Assembly: GCA_028279065.1 (NCBI GenBank)
Contig: JANQSY010000040.1
Span: 1 to 41,406, forward strand
DNA: 41,406 nucleotides
Source of the DNA: Cytophagales bacterium
GTDB lineage: Bacteria; Bacteroidota; Bacteroidia; Cytophagales; CCMP332
Reading direction: 5' to 3'
Below are positions 17,078 to 26,583 of this stretch, piece by piece; position 1 is the stretch's first letter, and every line of letters starts with the position of its first letter. The notes beneath the pieces are model-generated. The model ran no database searches and was not told the origin of the DNA. It was given only the letters and a program-made list of their open reading frames with translations. A program made the translations under genes and the position numbers.

Positions 17078-17467
17078 ATCACAATTATGCCCCTGCCAAT
17101 GCCCGCAACTTTTCATCTCATTCCCTAAATTGCTTCAATGCCAACGAGTTGCGCTTATACCTTATATTCGAGAGAAGAATGTATGCTGGAATTAAAGGGA
17201 AAACTTCTATAGACCCCCTATTCTATGAGAGTGTATCAGGAAGACTGAATGATACGAATAGAATGTTACCATACTAAACCAGGGACAACATCGTCAATCT
17301 CCTTTTTACAAAAACTAACGCTTAAGTATATCTCCATTCTTTGATATTCTGAAAATAGATATTGAACCAGAAAAATCAACAATCTCGAAATCTTCACACT
17401 CTCTAAAGACATTTTCTACAACCACAGAATTCTACGAAGCATAATTCCTTCTTTAGACACCAGATTT

Positions 17468-17830
17468 TTACTTAAGATTGAAACTTACAACATGACAAAT
17501 TGAAATTTTTTCAAAATTTCCAGGTGTTTGCAAATTCATATTACAAAAAATAGAACTAGAGTAAATCAGAAATTCTCCTTCGTAAAATCTTATAGAGCCA
17601 TCAAGCAGTGAATCTGGAAGGTCTAAAGGCTTGAGTTTCGTTTTTGGCCTTCCTGGTTGTAATTCTGCATAAATAATTGGCCCACAGCCACCAGTATCTG
17701 GATCCCCCTTAATATCAATAAAAAACTTTTCTACAAAAATCCTTCTGGATTCAAAAATTGGTTCTGGCGTTTCTTCAGAACAACTACAACTGAAAATTAG
17801 TACGAGTATTAGCCAAGAATGCTTCCTCAA
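17468..17830 (-). CDS. small lipoprotein, GGCG family, copy 2
   Basis: A 120-residue lipoprotein starting at a TTG that directly follows the TAA of the upstream gene (zero spacing), which fits translational coupling. Its signal ends LIFSCSC, with Cys15 the better lipobox. It is clearly related to its upstream neighbour: both have a D-x-G-G-C-G-x-I-I/V-Y motif, a K-P-[IL]-[ED]-[IL]-P-D segment and a C-terminal extended strand with further Cys. The family is unknown to me. It is last in a four-gene minus-strand cluster headed by a tail-fibre-like gene and a T9SS metallopeptidase. Confidence 0.66.
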   Translation of the reverse strand: MRKHSWLILVLIFSCSCSEETPEPIFESRRIFVEKFFIDIKGDPDTGGCGPIIYAELQPGRPKTKLKPLDLPDSLLDGSIRFYEGEFLIYSSSIFCNMNLQTPGNFEKISICHVVSFNLK

Positions 17831-18220
17831 TTATTGAGATTCTTTCCAATTAATTATTTCAATTAACCTTGGAAACAATCGGGGTATCGGTTGACCAGGC
17901 ACCGGATCTCCAAGGTGGTCTTCACATTCGTACGTGTCCGGGAAAATGACAATAGTTGCATCATAACTTACCGGTCCAATAGCCTGCATACCGTCTGGAA
18001 TTTCAATTGGCTTATATCTGTAAAGTGTATCTCTGATGACATAAACAATCAAATGACCACACCCTCCATCCTGTGTATTGCCATAATTAGAAAATTGAAA
18101 CCTTTCAAGTTGAATAGTATCATTCTCCAAGGGTTTTGATACTGGCTTTATTACACCTTCCTCTCCATGAGAGCAAGAAAACAAAAAGTATATCGAAAGC
18201 AAACACAAAACCACTCTCAT
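17831..18220 (-). CDS. small lipoprotein, GGCG family, copy 1
   Basis: A 129-residue lipoprotein (signal ending FLFSC, Cys16). Its ATG overlaps the TGA of the T9SS metallopeptidase gene by four bases (ATGA), so the two are translationally coupled. The core QDGGCGHLIVYVI and YKPIEIPDGMQ are shared with the next gene, and both have a pair of later Cys that could form disulfides in the periplasm. Coupling to a secreted protease raises the possibility of an inhibitor, chaperone or immunity-like role, but that is inference. No family recognised. Confidence 0.68.
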   Translation of the reverse strand: MRVVLCLLSIYFLFSCSHGEEGVIKPVSKPLENDTIQLERFQFSNYGNTQDGGCGHLIVYVIRDTLYRYKPIEIPDGMQAIGPVSYDATIVIFPDTYECEDHLGDPVPGQPIPRLFPRLIEIINWKESQ

Positions 18221-19983
18221 AACAATATAATTTTTTCCAATCCCTTTAGTTTTGAATCTGAAAATATCTTTAGATAGTAAGTACCAGCATTTAGCCCCTG
18301 GGGCAGGATAAGGCTTTTTTCCCGCCGGTCAATACTCTTCTTCAACACCCTCTTTCCATAGCCATCATAAAGCATCAAATCAATTCTATTTCCTTCGTAG
18401 GATTCCAAATTTAGCGAAAATATCCTTTGATGGTTTGGATTCGGAAACAGCTCTCGAGAGTCTGAAATATCAACACCGATATTAAAATTACCAAATTTGT
18501 TTGGAGCTGCTCTGCATGTCTCATTGTCTGGAACTCCACAAACAGTTTCATCGTTATATGCCCTAAATTCTGCACCCTGATGGACTTCAAAGCCAGGGTT
18601 TAGGTAAATATCTTTGCCACTAACAATGGTCCAAGGCTCAGATAGTGGCACCCAAACAGAACCAACGGTCTCAATTTTATCTTGATTATAAATTAGGGGG
18701 AGTTGAATACTTGGAAACAACCAAACCATATCGGCTTGGACCACTTGCCTTGTCACTCCGTCCTCCCTAAAAGACATAATGTTTTGAAAGTAGTTATTCC
18801 AAAGGAAAGCAACATTACTTACCCCACTGACTCCTGTTGGGCTGCTCCATGGATCTCCATTGGATAACAATCCCCCAATTGTAACATTTGGATTAGACCA
18901 ATAATTAAGTCTTGGGACCCCTTGAACGTTTGTTCCCATTATAGTTCTAAAAAGGTCATCCTCATGTCGGAATCCCTGAGCCCAAGGATAATAATCTATC
19001 ACGCCATCGTGATGAGCACCCAACAAATGGCCAATTTCATGCCCAAAGGTTGATTGGGAGATTGCGCATGTTGCATTGACAACCGCGAAGGCATTATCGG
19101 CGCAAACTTTTGTGTTTGATGCCTTTCCGCAAAGATCCATATTGGTAATTAACAAGACAACCACGTCAGCCTGATGTTTAGATCTGAGTGAGTGCACAAT
19201 ATCCAAATGCCCATCATTTGGGTTTCTCAATCTTGCTACATCTAAATCATATCCCCCAGAGAGGTATTGCACCTTTTCTGCGTGCACAATATCAACCCAT
19301 GCGTTTATAGCACTAAAAACAAACGATTGATTAAGAGTAAATGCCATATTCGCCAAGTAAGCATCCATATTATTATTGCTATGAGCTTCAGTAGCACCAT
19401 TATATACAACAAGGGTCCTAAGAATGCATGAAAAAACAGGAGGATCCAAAGGAGATGAGGCACTATTATCAACTTTGAACGCTATTTCCTCTCTTTCCGG
19501 ATAAGAATCAAAATGAACAGCGGGAGTTAATTCATCACTCCTTTTCTCTAATGCACAGCTTTCTGGAGGAAATTTTGATTGATCTAACTTGGAAATTGAA
19601 TATTTTCCATTTTTTCCTTCTAAAATGTACTTTTCAAATGAATGAACAATAACACCGTAAAGGTTTGATCCGACGACAGATATTGCCGCTGAACTCAAGC
19701 CCTGTGCTCCAGACCAGTTTATTTGGTCTTCCCCGACTGTCTCAATATAATTTCTTTCTAGCAACAAAGAATTTCCAAAGAAATTGAATTCAAGCTTTTC
19801 ACTTTCGATCTGCGACAAATCAACTTGTGCAGGCCGTAATTCTTTGTAGGCAAAACGACCGCTCTTCAAAGCTTCTTTCTCCACATTATCTTTTAATCCA
19901 TGGTCAGTTAAAAATGATTGCCCTGAACAAACTCCGATAACAAAAAATAGGCTAATAAATAATGTTGTTCTGATCCTAATCAT
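18217..19983 (-). CDS. M12B-like zinc metallopeptidase with T9SS sorting domain
   Basis: A 588-residue protein with a signal peptide ending GVCSGQ. The zinc motif HEIGHLLGAHHD gives H315, E316, H319 and H325, with D326 following, and a Met-turn TIMGT (M349) lies at the right distance, as in reprolysin-type (M12B) metzincins. Upstream is a long propeptide-like region; downstream (about 455-500) is the motif LNPGFEVHQGAEFRAY, a beta repeat I have seen in Bacteroidota exported proteins. The C-terminus is a T9SS type A domain (FPNPNHQRIFSLNLES ... GTYYLKIF). It should be exported as an extracellular or surface protease. Its start overlaps the end of the tail-fibre-like gene by eight bases. Codons are AT-rich. 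Confidence 0.87.
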   Translation of the reverse strand: MIRIRTTLFISLFFVIGVCSGQSFLTDHGLKDNVEKEALKSGRFAYKELRPAQVDLSQIESEKLEFNFFGNSLLLERNYIETVGEDQINWSGAQGLSSAAISVVGSNLYGVIVHSFEKYILEGKNGKYSISKLDQSKFPPESCALEKRSDELTPAVHFDSYPEREEIAFKVDNSASSPLDPPVFSCILRTLVVYNGATEAHSNNNMDAYLANMAFTLNQSFVFSAINAWVDIVHAEKVQYLSGGYDLDVARLRNPNDGHLDIVHSLRSKHQADVVVLLITNMDLCGKASNTKVCADNAFAVVNATCAISQSTFGHEIGHLLGAHHDGVIDYYPWAQGFRHEDDLFRTIMGTNVQGVPRLNYWSNPNVTIGGLLSNGDPWSSPTGVSGVSNVAFLWNNYFQNIMSFREDGVTRQVVQADMVWLFPSIQLPLIYNQDKIETVGSVWVPLSEPWTIVSGKDIYLNPGFEVHQGAEFRAYNDETVCGVPDNETCRAAPNKFGNFNIGVDISDSRELFPNPNHQRIFSLNLESYEGNRIDLMLYDGYGKRVLKKSIDRREKSLILPQGLNAGTYYLKIFSDSKLKGLEKIILL

Positions 19984-21025
19984 TTTCTTGAATTTGACCA
20001 GAAATCTTCTTATCTAATTCAATCAATTGTAAGGTTAGAACTTCAATCCTTTCCAACAAAATCCTGTTCATTTCGTGGACATTATATCCATTCTCATTTA
20101 CCTCTTTTTCTGAGGGCACATTCGGTAAGTGACCATTCTCCTTTATAAATCTTTCAGTTGACTCTAGGCTCGGCACATCAAATTCTTCATTAAATACGTA
20201 ATCCGACCAATTTTGTGCTGCAGTTACAATTACTTCCCTGGCGGCTATTTTACCATCAACAGCAAGCAAAAAATCGTTGTGATTGGACGAGGCATTTGGA
20301 GACTCTTGTCCAATTTGTACTGGACCAGGCATAGATAGCAAATCATTCCCCTTTAAGTCACCATTTATTATCACGTCATTATTAAACTCGCTTTCTGAAT
20401 CCACCCTAAGAGCTTTGTCCGATCCCGTAGGAGCTGAGCCTGTTCCTATTCCTATTTTCGCTCCTGATTTTATCCACAAGGCATCTTCAATATGAGTTAG
20501 CTGGTTAAATTGTGATTCTAAATTAACAGTGAAATCAAATTCTTGAACGATTGGAATTGACCCAAAGCCAACCTTATTCCCATTTCTAACCCATAAATCA
20601 GTAGATAAATCTGCCATTCCTCCGGAAACTGCGAGGCCATCAAGTCCTTCAATTCCAAAATTGAATTTTACTGATCCGTTCTTTGAAAACTCCGCTATTG
20701 TTTTGGTGTAATTATTTTCTTCCTCTGCCCAAATAAAATCTAATGTTTCATGACTATTTCGGATGCCAAAAATGGATGTTTCATCTTCTCCTGAGGCCGG
20801 TTGGCTTTCCGGTTCACCACCTCCTCCACCACTACCAGATTCTTCCGGGGCAGTGTACTCCAGTTCAATAATTGGTGTATTTTGTTCTCTTTCCCCAGTA
20901 TTTTGGTTTACTTGATCAATTTTTGTGGTTACTTCATTATTGTCTACAACCCAAACCTTATTTGTCTGCCCCAATGCAGAAAACCAAAAAAATAGTAGAA
21001 CTAAAAATGGAATGTGATTTTTCAT
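19976..21025 (-). CDS. tail-fibre-like exported coiled-coil protein, copy 1
   Basis: A 349-residue exported protein (signal ending SALGQ). A Gly-rich linker (SGSGGGGGEPES) follows a short N-terminal domain. The middle has repeated short beta strands with S-G-x-K-I-G-I-G-T-like turns, as in phage tail-fibre shafts. The C-terminal 75 residues, DYVFNEEFDVPSL, HLPNVPSEKEVNENGYNV and a final heptad helix from about HEMNRILLERIEVLTLQL, form the conserved tail seen in Bacteroidota tail-fibre-domain proteins. A second copy of that C-terminus, more than half identical by eye, is at 26584-27435. It overlaps the metallopeptidase gene by eight bases, so it heads that operon. Probably a trimeric surface fibre; no enzymatic motif. 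Confidence 0.76.
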   Translation of the reverse strand: MKNHIPFLVLLFFWFSALGQTNKVWVVDNNEVTTKIDQVNQNTGEREQNTPIIELEYTAPEESGSGGGGGEPESQPASGEDETSIFGIRNSHETLDFIWAEEENNYTKTIAEFSKNGSVKFNFGIEGLDGLAVSGGMADLSTDLWVRNGNKVGFGSIPIVQEFDFTVNLESQFNQLTHIEDALWIKSGAKIGIGTGSAPTGSDKALRVDSESEFNNDVIINGDLKGNDLLSMPGPVQIGQESPNASSNHNDFLLAVDGKIAAREVIVTAAQNWSDYVFNEEFDVPSLESTERFIKENGHLPNVPSEKEVNENGYNVHEMNRILLERIEVLTLQLIELDKKISGQIQEND

Positions 21026-21216
21026 AACTTAAGATTAATTTGATTAAACTACCAATAATAATATTTTGCCATTTGTCCTCGGTTTTGTGATTGATCTCAA
21101 TTATATATCCTAAAAAAAACAGGAAAAAAATTGTTCATATAATCATGTCAAACCGAGAAAGTACAAAAAAAAAGTGCTATATCCTAATTTTCATTTTGAT
21201 AATAGTAAATGTGGGT

Positions 21217-22152
21217 TTACTGATTCTTCGGTCGAGGATTATACATGAAGGATGGATACCAGGACACGACCTCCGTTCTAGGTGTGATCACCTTGGCCAA
21301 TTCCTCCCTGATCGGATTCCCTAAATCAAACCAGGAAAACGCCTTACAAGGCATCAGTCGGTACCTTTTTACTACAATTGAATCAGTGCAGTTCCTAAAG
21401 GGCTTTCCCATTGGAAAAACAGAATCACGGGAAACGCATACTGTATCAAGAACTAAGATGGTGTCCCTGTCCAAGCAATCCTTATACCTTGAATCAAGCC
21501 GATTATTCGATGCTGCCCAAAGTTTCTTTTGCATATAATCAAAGACATAAGTTGTTCCATCATCCAATTTGACCGTCCAAACGGTTCCCTGAAGCTGTGC
21601 TTCTAAGTACTTTTCAAACTTTTCCGGTATGAATACCGCCTTGTTTCCCACTATTTCCTTTAGTATCAACCTCCCTGAAAAATGTCCGGGAAGCTCAAGA
21701 AAGGGAGCATAATAGAAGACCTCCCCTTCATCTGAGAGAGAATCATTGGAGAAATTTTTTCTCTTCACTCCCCATCCATACTCCCTATAGGGCAAAGAAT
21801 ATCGCCTTGATACGGTTTGGACAGTTATTCTTGGGATCGAAACATTCCAGCCTTCTCCATAGGGAATACCGTCGAGATGCGGAAGATTGTTTCCGGTGTG
21901 ATTCTTGGAATTGTAATTCAGATCAACGCTGTATGAAAGCCCTCCCGGAGTAGAGACGGTTCCGAGGTTAACCGAAGACTGAAAATCTCCTGTGAAGAGG
22001 TTTACATTCCCATTTACAGAGCCGATGCTCAACTCATTGGGCTTGACCTCACCCGGGGTCGCTTTAAAGGGCTCAGTACCTCCAAGGATCTGGGAATATA
22101 GTGGGATTGAAAAAAGAAAGGGAAGAAGAAAAAAGACGCTGAAATGCCTCAT
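21217..22152 (-). pseudogene. 5' fragment of an Rhs/SpvB-type protein gene
   Basis: A 311-residue product that reads as the beginning of a large Rhs-like protein: a signal peptide ending IPLYSQ, then GEVKPNELSIGSVNGNVNLF, LYSVDLNYNSKNH-type strands and a GEGWNVSIPRI motif, which is the usual N-terminal beta region of SpvB/Rhs-family proteins. Complete members are commonly over 1000 residues and carry YD repeats and a core domain. Here the frame stops shortly after TPRTEVVSWYPSF, with no YD repeat at all, so the gene is almost certainly truncated. Its promoter end is intact. Its 3' end meets a plus-strand membrane-helix frame at about 21145-21235. Confidence 0.72.
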
Positions 22153-22540
22153 CGCTAATACATTTAAGTAGGATTGCGATAAAGCTATTCTTTGGATTCT
22201 CTTAACCTGATATTATATCCGAATAATTTCGTTAATAGATTTTCAATTCAAACATTGTATTTTTATACTAATAAATTGAATGCAAGGTTTTATCTTTAAA
22301 TTCTTTATTATCAATACGATAAGTCCTTTTTTCGATTCCACTAGTTCTGATATATTGCGTTTTTGTTTATCAATAAATACAATATTTCTATTAGGTTTAT
22401 TGCATCTATAATCAATTAATTCAAGAACCTTCCCGATTGGCTGGTATTATCAAGCGAATTCTGATGTTCAGGCTTATGCTGATGACCAAAGTGGCTGATT
22501 CATAACAAGTTGAAATCAAAAAGCTCCGGACTATCAGAAC
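22153..22540 (+). other. 388-bp AT-rich divergent intergenic region
   Basis: Separates the Rhs fragment (minus strand) from the cyclase gene (plus strand). It is strongly AT-rich with runs of A and T and no credible gene. TTATCTTTA near 22290 is a one-mismatch TAnnTTTG-like element but too far from either start to assign. I see no clear operator or terminator. Confidence 0.35.
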
Positions 22541-22549
22541 TTGAGAAGC

Positions 22550-23677
22550 ATGAATAGATTCTTTTTCTTTGAGCCTATGAAGCTTTCAAGCACGCTAAGA
22601 GGGGATATCAGCAAGGTAGGGGTCATCACCGCAGCCTTCATGATGATCTCCATGTTCTTTACCTTCTACAACGAGGCCCTCTTCCTGAGCGATTATAGCC
22701 TGGGCACCACAGAGCTCTATGATTTTTCATTTGCATTGTGGATGAACGCTTTTTCAGGCTTAGTAGCCGGCATCCTCGGGGGTTCTACCCTTGTGGTCGT
22801 CAACCGTCGGATCTTCAGGAGAAAGTCCTATGGCTACGCTCTCAGGGCCACATTTGTGGCGTACTCCCTTGCTTATTTGGGTGTTACAGTAGTCATGTCC
22901 ATTACCGCCGCCCTGGCTTATGTGGGTCTGGACTCCGGCATTAAGGAGTTTTGGGAGCATGCCATCATGTACATCACCAGCGAGATGGCATTGGTCTATT
23001 ATGTTTTTTGGGGAAGCATCAGTTTTGCAACCCTTTTCTTCCTGCAAATGGTCGATAAATTCGGACCGAGCATGTTTGGCAAGTTCCTGGCGGGCAAATA
23101 CAACCAACCCAGAGAGGAGGATCGCATTTTCATGTTCCTGGACCTGAAATCCTCAACCACGATCGCCGAGCGCATAGGGAATACCGATTACTTTCTGCTT
23201 CTTCAGGAGATCTTCACCGACCTGACCGATCCTATACTGGCCTATGAAGGAGAGATCTATCAATATGTGGGAGATGAGATCGTGATCTCATGGGACCTGC
23301 GAAAGGGGATCAGGAACGCCAATTGCTTCCGCTGCTTCCTGGGGATCCAGAAAAAACTGGAAGGGGTGGCTGATCGTTACCTGGAAAAGTACGGGGTCAA
23401 GCCCCAATTCAAGGCAGGTCTGCATTACGGTAAGGTGACCGCGGGAGAGATCGGGACCATCAAAAGGGATATCGTTTATTCCGGAGATGTGCTCAACACC
23501 ACTTCACGTATACAAGAGCAATGCAATCAATACGATGTAAATCTGATCGTTTCTTCTGAGACCCTGGAGCTTCTGAAAGACCCACTCCCCTATGAAGTGG
23601 TCCCCCTGGGAAACATAGAACTACGTGGTAAGACCAGGGGGGTGGATCTGAACACCCTCAAACTTGAGGAAAACTAG
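22550..23677 (+). CDS. membrane-anchored class III adenylate cyclase
   Basis: I start at the ATG at 22550 (a TTG nine bases upstream and an ATG at 22577 are alternatives). The N-terminal half has about four membrane helices (for example VGVITAAFMMISMFF and FSGLVAGILGGSTLVVV). The C-terminal class III cyclase domain runs from FMFLDLKSSTTIAERIG to the end. The two metal Asp are in FLDLKSST and YVGDEIVISW. The transition-state Asn and Arg are in SGDVLNTTSRIQEQC, and a Lys before it with that Asp suits adenine specificity. It should make cAMP at the inner membrane. The stop overlaps the convergent gene by four bases. No receptor or effector gene lies next to it. Confidence 0.88.
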   Translation: MNRFFFFEPMKLSSTLRGDISKVGVITAAFMMISMFFTFYNEALFLSDYSLGTTELYDFSFALWMNAFSGLVAGILGGSTLVVVNRRIFRRKSYGYALRATFVAYSLAYLGVTVVMSITAALAYVGLDSGIKEFWEHAIMYITSEMALVYYVFWGSISFATLFFLQMVDKFGPSMFGKFLAGKYNQPREEDRIFMFLDLKSSTTIAERIGNTDYFLLLQEIFTDLTDPILAYEGEIYQYVGDEIVISWDLRKGIRNANCFRCFLGIQKKLEGVADRYLEKYGVKPQFKAGLHYGKVTAGEIGTIKRDIVYSGDVLNTTSRIQEQCNQYDVNLIVSSETLELLKDPLPYEVVPLGNIELRGKTRGVDLNTLKLEEN

Positions 23678-24426
23678 TTGTGCGTCAGGAACTTCGCGAT
23701 CTTGTGTGAATCATGCTCTACATTCTTTTTCATGATCTCAAAAAGCGGATCAAGGGTCTTTGCAAGCTCCTCCATGGTCACATCAGCATCGGGCGGGGCC
23801 ATCAATATGGCATCCTGAGAATCTGAAGGGATCTCTACAAAGGTGGTGAAATAGAGTTTTTTATGGGCTTGGTTAGAGGTCCTCCTGAACTCAAGGATCA
23901 ATACCGGAGAAATGCTGGGATCGGAATCGATGATATAGGAGAAGCCCAGCTCAGCCGTAACGAAAATATCCACTTCGGGAAAGAGTTCCTTTACGGCGGG
24001 GAAATCATCGTAGCCATCGGTTAGAGGGGTCTTATAGGTCCATGGCACATAGCCATTTGCCCAGTTATAGGCACCGGTAAGGGCATTGTTTCTATGTTGT
24101 CCGGAAGCATCTGTACCCGAGTTCCTTTCCTTGAAATAAGGGCTTTTGAACTCCTGGAAACCCTTGTTTTCGAGCAACTGGCTTTTTGACAACAGCTTTA
24201 AAGCATAATTGGGAAGATATTCCTCCCGGAGAAATTGATCCAGGCTTTCAGCCTGCGGCGTCAGATTGAAGCCCGGGAAGAAGGCCAGGTTGGCCATATC
24301 CTTGGGTGTGCCGGCCTCTCCACTGATCCCGATCTGTTTGCCCACCTCTACGTTGACCAATTGTGCGGTATGGGTCTGGGAAAAGGAAAGAAGGGGTAAA
24401 AAGAAAAGCAGACTAAGGAATTTCAT
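23674..24426 (-). CDS. exported hypothetical protein
   Basis: I choose the ATG at 24426 because it opens the signal peptide MKFLSLLFFLPLLSFSQ; an in-frame start 99 bp upstream would bury it behind a non-signal sequence. The mature protein (about 233 residues) is mixed alpha/beta with AYNWANGYVPWTYKTPL in the middle and a C-terminal charged helix. Motifs do not match any family I know. It is convergent with the cyclase, overlapping by four bases, and its codons resemble those of the core genes. Probably periplasmic. Confidence 0.7.
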   Translation of the reverse strand: MKFLSLLFFLPLLSFSQTHTAQLVNVEVGKQIGISGEAGTPKDMANLAFFPGFNLTPQAESLDQFLREEYLPNYALKLLSKSQLLENKGFQEFKSPYFKERNSGTDASGQHRNNALTGAYNWANGYVPWTYKTPLTDGYDDFPAVKELFPEVDIFVTAELGFSYIIDSDPSISPVLILEFRRTSNQAHKKLYFTTFVEIPSDSQDAILMAPPDADVTMEELAKTLDPLFEIMKKNVEHDSHKIAKFLTHN

Positions 24427-24561
24427 TGTGGAAGGCTTGGCCGCTTTAAAGTAAGAAACCTTTTCCAAGGTTATAATTCTAAACAGATCTTGTTTAAAAT
24501 TTGTGAAGATCAATCTTAAAACCAAAAAAATCTTTCCGGTATCCAGACATTAACTTAAAGA

Positions 24562-26547
24562 CTACTGAATGACAAGTTTCTTGGTGACTTTCTCATGCCC
24601 AAAATCAACAGTCACGAAATACAGTCCTGGAACAAGATTGAAGATATCAATGCTAAACCTGCCATTGTCCAGATCCGCTTGCCTGATGTAAACGGTTCTT
24701 TGGTTTTCACCCAAATGATTCAAAATCTGCACCTGCCTTGGGAACATCTCACCAATTGTTCTAACGGTGACCTTTGAAGTTGCAGGATTTGGATACAGAT
24801 CAAAACTCGTTGAATTTTTCTCTTCGGTCACTTCATTCTTGAATATCCCATGCCTTAAATGGCTTGGTGTAGGATCATACACCCTGAAAACAACATGACT
24901 TCCTTTATGTGCATGTAAATTCTCCTGAATGCTAAAGTCTATCGCATAATGCTCTACATCCGCTCCACTCCAATAATCAACATCACAGTTGGGACCAGCA
25001 ATGGTCATGTTTGAGCCAAAGATATCCCTTATTGAAGTGGAAACTGAAGCATTACATAGATTTCCATATGGAACATTAAAATAACTGAATTGAAATAATT
25101 TTCCTTCGGCCTTATTCAATTCAATTAGGTGCGAATCGTCAAAGTCATAAACCTCTTTGTCAAGAATATCCACAATTCCATAATCATTGTTAAAGTTGAC
25201 TTGAATTTCTTTACTGTCATGTAGGCTTTTATTAAATAACCAGAAATAATGATCACCCTTACTATCCTCCATCAAGGATATAACTATATGATCCAGTGAT
25301 CCAGTTACTTGGTCGATTGGAGCACTCAAATCAAAATATTTATTTGTAATGTAATTATCAAAAAAATCATCTTGATTCGTATCAGGGCTTGAAACCAACA
25401 TATCATTAAACAATGGTTCCTCAAAATCCAATCCATTTTCATCCATTCTTCCCGACCATTCCGAAAAATGGTATGCACCTTTGTATTTTAGATCAAATAA
25501 AACACTACCCACTTCAAGGAGCTTCTTATGAAGATCAGAAATTTCTTCTTTAGTATTTGAAGTTAATTTGGTGTCCCACCTATTATCTCCTAGATCAACA
25601 GCCGAATTGCAATTTTGGTAGTAATGAAGTTTGCAACCAGAATTTTGCCTTTCCCTAGCCCAATAAAACAAACCCTTGGACCCATATACTAAGCTAGAAA
25701 AGATCTGGTAGGAGGCTTCTTCAAAATTTAATGGAAGAATAGTTCCCCCATTTGAGCCATAAGCTGTAAACACATGAAAGTAATCTATCCCCTTTTGGTT
25801 AGATATTTTTGATAATGCATGCAATTCCTGAAAGTATCTTGTATAAAAACTATCATTTCTTTCAATATTTCGAAAAGGATAAGCATCCGTGGACACCAAA
25901 TTAATTGCTGCATTATCAATCAATTGATTTAGTCCATTGGAGAGTCGATCAATGGCTGCAGTTGTATATTTTGGTAAGTTATCGTCAGGTTCATGAAAAA
26001 TTCCGTAATTATTTACATATCTGATTTTTTGCGGATAGTACTTTGAGATTGTATCAGCATAATCACTTATTAACCAAATATCAACTAAATCTGGTTCATC
26101 AGTAATACTCCAACCCAGTACCGCAGGATGATTTGAGTAATAATTTAATGCACCAACAACATTGGAATGAACTCCACTTGGCAAAGGATTTTTTGAATCA
26201 AACCCCACCTCAGGACAAACCAAGATTACATCAATTCCAAGACCATGAGCTCTGTCTAAAAAACCTAAACTAGGAGGATGAGAATTGGCAACCCATTGAG
26301 TGCCATTTTGAGTCAGATGATTATATGGAATAATCAAATTAAAATTAAGGTCCGCAAGGCTTTGTAGATAAAGTGCATCTAATCCCACAGCAGGGTCATT
26401 ATAAGCTTGATCCGCCTGGGAAACAAAATTAGGGTTTGCAAAATCCATTACTCCAATACCAACAAAAAACTTATCTAGTTGTCCATAAGAAGCTGAAAAC
26501 AAAAACAAAAATGCAACTACAAAAAGAATCTTATTCAACCCTTTCAT
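24562..26547 (-). CDS. glycoside-hydrolase-like TIM-barrel protein with T9SS sorting domain
   Basis: A 661-residue secreted protein (signal ending SASYGQ). The N-terminal 400 residues look like a clan-A-type glycosidase barrel: NFNLIIPYNHL, a central HPAVLGWSITDEPDL with the likely acid/base Glu151 after a beta-strand Trp, and later YGSKGLFYWARE. A beta-sandwich accessory region follows, then a Cys-bearing segment, and finally a T9SS type A domain (YPNPATSKVTVRTIG ... GLYFVTVDF). It probably acts on an extracellular polysaccharide. I cannot name a GH family or the nucleophile. It follows the second tail-fibre-like gene by 36 bp on the same strand and shares its AT-rich codons. Confidence 0.8.
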   Translation of the reverse strand: MKGLNKILFVVAFLFLFSASYGQLDKFFVGIGVMDFANPNFVSQADQAYNDPAVGLDALYLQSLADLNFNLIIPYNHLTQNGTQWVANSHPPSLGFLDRAHGLGIDVILVCPEVGFDSKNPLPSGVHSNVVGALNYYSNHPAVLGWSITDEPDLVDIWLISDYADTISKYYPQKIRYVNNYGIFHEPDDNLPKYTTAAIDRLSNGLNQLIDNAAINLVSTDAYPFRNIERNDSFYTRYFQELHALSKISNQKGIDYFHVFTAYGSNGGTILPLNFEEASYQIFSSLVYGSKGLFYWARERQNSGCKLHYYQNCNSAVDLGDNRWDTKLTSNTKEEISDLHKKLLEVGSVLFDLKYKGAYHFSEWSGRMDENGLDFEEPLFNDMLVSSPDTNQDDFFDNYITNKYFDLSAPIDQVTGSLDHIVISLMEDSKGDHYFWLFNKSLHDSKEIQVNFNNDYGIVDILDKEVYDFDDSHLIELNKAEGKLFQFSYFNVPYGNLCNASVSTSIRDIFGSNMTIAGPNCDVDYWSGADVEHYAIDFSIQENLHAHKGSHVVFRVYDPTPSHLRHGIFKNEVTEEKNSTSFDLYPNPATSKVTVRTIGEMFPRQVQILNHLGENQRTVYIRQADLDNGRFSIDIFNLVPGLYFVTVDFGHEKVTKKLVIQ

Positions 26548-26583
26548 AATAAATGAAATTAAATTAGCAAGAAATAATAGAAC

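Noticed and set aside
17059-17277. A 72-residue plus-strand frame from a TTG after the island gene
   Set aside because: It overlaps the end of the previous gene, has only a TTG start and no recognisable motif; the opposite strand also has short protein-like pieces with stops. Probably decayed DNA.
21078-21157. CTCGGTTT and AAACCGAG inverted repeat about 65 bp apart upstream of the fibre gene
   Set aside because: Arms are only 8 bp and far apart; chance occurrence in AT-rich DNA cannot be excluded.
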